Shown one piece after another: positions 59,151 to 64,000 of a DNA stretch of 64,000 nt. The DNA is from Vespula vulgaris. Lineage: Eukaryota > Arthropoda > Insecta > Hymenoptera > Vespidae. The DNA lies in the NCBI RefSeq assembly GCF_905475345.1, contig NC_066601.1, positions 3,298,001 to 3,362,000 of the forward strand. The letters are read 5' to 3'. The notes below the pieces were generated by a model. The model searched no databases and was not told the DNA's origin. It was given only the letters and a program-made list of their open reading frames with translations. The position numbers and the translations under genes were made by a program. The stretch's first letter is position 1, and each line of letters opens with the position of its first letter.

Positions 59151-62100
59151 TTTTGCTTTATTGCGCGAGAACTGCGCTCCTGTGCTGTGCCGGGAATTCA
59201 CGAATATTCGCGCATCTCGCCACGCGCATCCTGCCTGTTCAATACATCTCCCACACTTCCTACAGCTTCCAGCAGATGGCGAGATAGAAGTACGCAACGA
59301 AGGGGTGGAAAACAACCCCCTAAGCGACTACTAGCTTCTGCTTGCTGGTCGTCTCTCGGACGAGAGATCACCCGAGAGACGACTGGACTGTTACGAGATA
59401 TCTAACTAAATAACTAACGTTGGATAAACTTATACGAGTCGCAATCTTTTATGAAATATTTATAAGAAACAAAGGCATTTTCGTTATCGTTGAAAGATCG
59501 TCTTTAATACTTATAGAAACGAATTAGCGAAGTTTCACTTTTTAGTTTTAAATTCAATCTTGTTTTATAGAAGATCTCGATCAAAATTGATACATCGATA
59601 TATCTTTTATATATATATACGTTTTGTAAGATTCGTTCAAGAGGCTAACACTTTCGAGATTTTTCAATCTACTGAGAGAATGAATGAAAAATTTATATGT
59701 TAAACTCGCGTGGGTGTGAGACGAGTGGATCGGTTTTCATCTGGCAAAAAAAAAGTCGATCTTGTTAGTCGCCATACTACGATCGTAATCGTCCGATTTC
59801 GAAGTTAACCCGGCGTGTCGTTAGTGTAAGCTCGTGTTAGCTATTGTCTTGATAACGATCGTAATCAATCGGTGTGCAGTCGTTGCTTGGTTCGTTGTCG
59901 ATGTATCGCCGAGGTACGCCGTAGGTGATCCGCCACGAAGCCAATCTCCTGTATCAGCTTCATCGTTCCATCGCCGTCCACCTTCGAGATGTCTTCATTT
60001 GTCTTATTCAAATGAGATCCCTTGAGACGGTCTTTAAGCAGCTTAACGGAATAAAGGCTTTGAGATTGTAGATGAAAGATCGAACCAAGACTTTGCAATA
60101 TTGATCAAAATTGTACTCCTTTTGTTATCATATATTATATATATATTATGTAAATATATCGTTAAAATAGAGTTTTCTTTGTTAAATCTTTACGGTATGA
60201 TCTTCGAGAGAACGTCCAATACCTTAAGGCTAAACGTTTGTATCTTGGAAGGTAAGCTGAAACCGGTAGCATTTGCAATTAATAATAATTTATTGCACGA
60301 CGGTAGAATGGCCGACAGCTTTCTCGAGTAAACTCGTACGCTTCGCGATAGCGCTTCTTCGCCTTTGGGTAGATTTTCTTTCTCCCGGTAAAAGGGAACA
60401 GTTCCGAGAAGTCATACGCTGTCAGAGCCGCTTCTCCGTTTGGTCGCTCGAGTCGTACCGGATTGACAGAGTGGCAGTAACTCGGTAGCTGAAAATGGGA
60501 GTGGCTGGAAGACAAGAGGACAACTCGTCCGGCGACATCCCCGTGGCGCCTCGTCGCGGTTCCTCGTGCGACTCTATGTAGCAGAGGTTCTCAAAAATAT
60601 TTCCTCCTAAAATTTCATCAATTGACATTACCCCCATTGTTTTCGCGTCATAAAGTTTCTTTCAATTTGTCTAAGTAAAGATCGTACTTCACCGACTATT
60701 GGAAGGACTCCAGAAAGTTTGTCAAAAACTTTGCTCGATCTGAATATTATTTCTCGAGTATTTACAATGTCCTGTTAACCCCAACGATAATCGTAATTGG
60801 ATGTTGGCAAATGAGTGACAAGAAGTTTCGTAAGTTTACGGACTTGAGAGACTCTGTTTACTAGAGTTTCGTCGAATGAGGGATGTCGCGTTTGTCTCTT
60901 GGTGGGCGGTATACTCGTCTGGAGCTGAAAAGACGACGAGGTTGTGGTGTCATCTTACACGGCAACGTGCCTACGTTGGTTTGGGGGTGCGGCACCATCT
61001 TTTCTCTAACTTACTTTATATCCGCAAAAGGGAAAGAAGTGGTACGCGAAACGTGTATATACTTTCAAAGTTGCAATCTTTCATGTATTGCTCGATTATT
61101 ACAATATAATATTATTCGATCGTTCGATTAATACAATTTATAAATATCTATTAAGATTATTTTAAAGTTTTGTCTACTTGAATCGGTCCAAGTAACCGTA
61201 AAAGAGGAATGTTGATAATTCTTGGATCATATGTGTCCCTGCGAATCTGTTTCAATTTTATAACAATTAAAATAGGACACCGTATGTTTGATCGAAGAAG
61301 CTCGTTTACATGAATTTGTTTTTTCCCATGGTTGCTGTTCGCAAAGAAAGAAGAGACTAGAGAGTTTCTACCCATGCTGTACCTCGTTATACGACCATTA
61401 TCGCTCAGTCTCGCGAATCCATTATTCTCTCTTCGGTTCTTGATGGTCTTCTCCGCGCGCACCGGGTCGCACACCGTCCACATGACGCGGCAAGATTATA
61501 GTTACGCTCCTCCGCATTCGTACAACGAGTATAAAACGGCAGAAGGATCGGCATCCACTTGCTGCTTGGTAATACCGCCTGGTATCTTCCATGCTCGATC
61601 AAACGAGCGAACGACGTCGACTTGTGTTGGATGCTGCGTCTCGTACCAAGAGAAATCCTGGCAACCTAATCGATTTTTAACGGTCGTTTGTATTCGTACC
61701 GTTTCACACAAATATTTTATTTCATAAATTCATAAATTGTTTCGATCGTATGACTTAACAACAATTTAAATTCTCACCGAAGTCAGAATTCTATTCGTCG
61801 GGTGTTTCGATCGAATAAAAAAAGAAACAGATACAAAAAAGAAGAAATTTATATCGAACAATATTGCACGTTAAATCTTAAATATAACAAAAAAAGATAG
61901 AAGGAAAGAAAGAAAAGACGTCAATCTTATTCAGTAGCGATAATCTTAAATAATTTCAAAGGCAAATCATCGACATGGAACGAATGAAAGATTTCAAACG
62001 AAGGCACCCACATAGACATCAGCTGAAAACGTTCAAGGAGATCAGCCTAACCGACATCCGTCGTCTCCTCGCTAGCTTTTGTCCCTCTATAAAATCCTGT

Positions 62101-62278
62101 CGACACTCACTTTCTCTCTCTCTCTCTCTTTCAAATGGATGCACCTATATAAGAAACCTTATGCCGGACCACCTTCCTCTTTCACCTACGATTAAACGTA
62201 CGTGCTTCGTGCTGCAGTCGACGGACTCTGCACGCGTGTATCTCTTTCTATCTTTATTTCTCTTAAAGACTTTTTTCT

Positions 62279-62330
62279 TCTCTCTCTCTCTCTCTCTCTT
62301 TTTCTCTCTTCTATCTCTCTCGTTGTCGCC
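62279..62330. repeat. CT microsatellite
   Basis: CT units with TTT and CTAT interruptions. Confidence 0.85.
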
Positions 62331-63088
62331 GCTGCATCAATTCAAGAGCAATTGAATTCACGATTCCGGCTACTATTAGCAGCGAGAAAGGATTACGTAG
62401 CTTGCATTTGCTTCTCGCGTGCGTGACGCATCTGCGTTCGTATACGGACTGTCCGTGAGAAAAAGAGAGAAAGAAAGAAAGAAAACAAGTAGATGGAGTC
62501 GAAGAAAGGTTGGCATAAATCCATGTGCATCGATGGCTCTATACGTCCTCTCCTCTATCGAAGAATTACGTATATATATATATGCATGAAACTGGTTCGA
62601 GAGAGACAGAACCCGTTGCTAAAATTCGTTTCTCAGGATATAAAATATAATTAGTTATAAATAAAAAATTTCACAGTTCTCCCCTCTCTACAACACCTTC
62701 GATTTTTTTCGGTTTGTCTAAAGAAAAAAAAAAAGAAAAGAAAAGAAAAAGAAATTGAAGAAAAAATAATATATTACAGTCGCTCAAAAAACTAATTGTT
62801 TTCTTTTTTTTTTTAAACATGATCGAACTTATCAATAGATTTATATGGTTAGATATGTACCTAAAAAGACCTCGCGTGATACAATATATATATTTGGGCG
62901 GATGCAGAACATGTATGCAAGCCAGAACAATAAGTAAGATGCATATAACGATCGGTAAAAGTATCGCCTTTTTCTCGGACGCTGATTGCAGGTTTCATTT
63001 AACTCGCTGTGAGCTTTTTGACGCGAATACTCGTACATCTCCTCCCTTTCCGTAGAGAACTGGAGCACGCAAGTCTGTCGAGAGACAG

Positions 63089-63140
63089 AAAGAAAGAGAG
63101 AGAGAGAGAAAGAGAGAGAGAGAGGGAGAGAGAGTGAGAC
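63089..63140. repeat. (GA)n microsatellite
   Basis: GA array with AAAGA and GGGAGA interruptions. Confidence 0.9.
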
Positions 63141-64000
63141 AGAGAAGATCATAGTTATTATGCAGCAGTATGTAAAACGGATTCTCGCGGGCCACCCGCG
63201 TAATTATTAAGCCGTCACGTTTATGAAGAACATCGCTTTTATCGTCTTCACTCTCTCGGTCTCGCAGGGCTCTGAGCTTTTTGTCGTTTCTCCCTCCAAA
63301 GTCCCTGCGGGATGCGTGTAATCCTCCTGTACTCGCGAATACACTCAAAAGAAGAAGAAAAAGAGAGAGAAATAAAGAGATGAGTCGACTCCCACTGTAA
63401 CGTCATCTTACAACATTTTTCTTATAAGCATATTTCCGAGCTTGTAATTTGCGAGATTACTTCGAAAATAAGAGATATAAAATTTAGAGTGAATTAAAAA
63501 AAAAAAAAGAAAAAAAAACAAAAAATGGCTTGAACAATTTTTCTTATTAAACAGGATGTCTACGAGATTTACTCGGCAAATAAAATTTATGAGATTTATA
63601 TATAAAGAAAAATTCACTTATAACATATTTCTATCATTTTATCCGATTATTCAAAAGATAAATGATATTGAAAGGTAGATTTAAAAGGTAAATGAAAAAT
63701 TCGTGAACAGATGTTTAATTTATTAAATCGATGATCCTTATAATTAATATTTCCGTCACTTAAAAAATATATATCCTGCGAATGTAATTAAGTTAATTGA
63801 TTCGACCTCGTTTTTACGTGAAATAAAGTCCGTGAAATAATTCAAATGTGGTATTACTTTTTGAGGATCTATTATTTTACATATCGTTTGCAAGAATAGA
63901 ATACTTAACAGTGATTCTAAAATAAGTACTTGAAGTAATTACAATGCTGAAGACGAGGCCGATTCAACATGGAGAAGTTCTTCCTTTGCTTTCTCTCTCT

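Larger units (their letters stand above)
59151..64000. other. Non-coding stretch with a few ambiguous open frames
   Basis: Balanced DNA at 59800-60100, 60300-60660, 60850-61030 and 61330-61680 carries overlapping frames on both strands without low complexity, but none shows a recognisable domain or clear splice sites. CT arrays occur at 62107-62132 and 62279-62330, and a GA array at 63089-63137. The last 350 bp are AT-rich with nothing recognisable. Confidence 0.45.

Noticed and set aside
60422..60637. 71-codon minus-strand frame starting MGVMSIDEILGG
   Set aside because: Composition is plausible, but the frame lacks a partner exon and overlaps other open frames on both strands. It was kept out of the gene list.
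61502..61711. Minus-strand frame with CQDFSWYETQHPTQ and a competing plus-strand frame
   Set aside because: The opposite strand is open over the same bases and equally plausible by eye. The frame begins at a non-ATG codon and has no visible acceptor.

Overview
The window looks like a gene-poor stretch of an insect nuclear genome, most likely from a hymenopteran (bee, wasp or ant). This rests on short GT-AG introns, AT-rich DNA with many TCGA words, very dense GA/CT and CTT/GAA microsatellites, and one gene with an insect-type WAP plus sushi architecture. The species cannot be named from the sequence. Most long open frames in the window are by-products of purine or pyrimidine microsatellites, or chance frames, and are not annotated as genes.

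Three coding loci can be supported. (1) Positions 1-105 hold the last 34 codons of a gene entering from the left: a hydrophobic stretch followed by a short basic tail, as in tail-anchored or C-terminally anchored membrane proteins, with a poly(A) signal 105 nt after the stop. (2) A five-exon plus-strand gene at 40166-41676 encodes a 338-residue protein that I do not recognise. It has a negatively charged middle and a basic, Ser/Thr-rich tail. A diverged second copy of its intron 1/exon 2 lies 2.35 kb upstream, at about 37884-38048. (3) A five-exon minus-strand gene at 58683-54471 encodes a 1092-residue secreted protein: signal peptide, poly-Asp tract, WAP domain, eight sushi (CCP) domains, then a long Lys-rich tail with several furin-type cleavage sites. 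It matches the architecture of Hasp (Hig-anchoring scaffold protein), a synaptic-cleft matrix protein in Drosophila.

From 106 to about 37880, 41677 to 54200 and 59150 to 64000 I find no convincing exons. These stretches hold microsatellites, four old local tandem duplications (units of about 120-220 bp) and islands of balanced composition that look like regulatory elements. The most striking of these are a perfect 27-bp palindrome at 12500-12526 with an AP-1 core, heat-shock-element-like arms and an abutting E-box; a cluster of three identical homeodomain 8-mers at 15833-15973; a symmetric ATGCAT/E-box/ATGCAT composite at 8747-8770; and a DR1 nuclear-receptor motif at 34965-34977. The low gene density with many such islands resembles the flank of a developmentally regulated locus, but that is an inference.

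No transposon coding region, tRNA, rRNA, CRISPR array or known microRNA was recognised. There is no visible functional link between the three genes.
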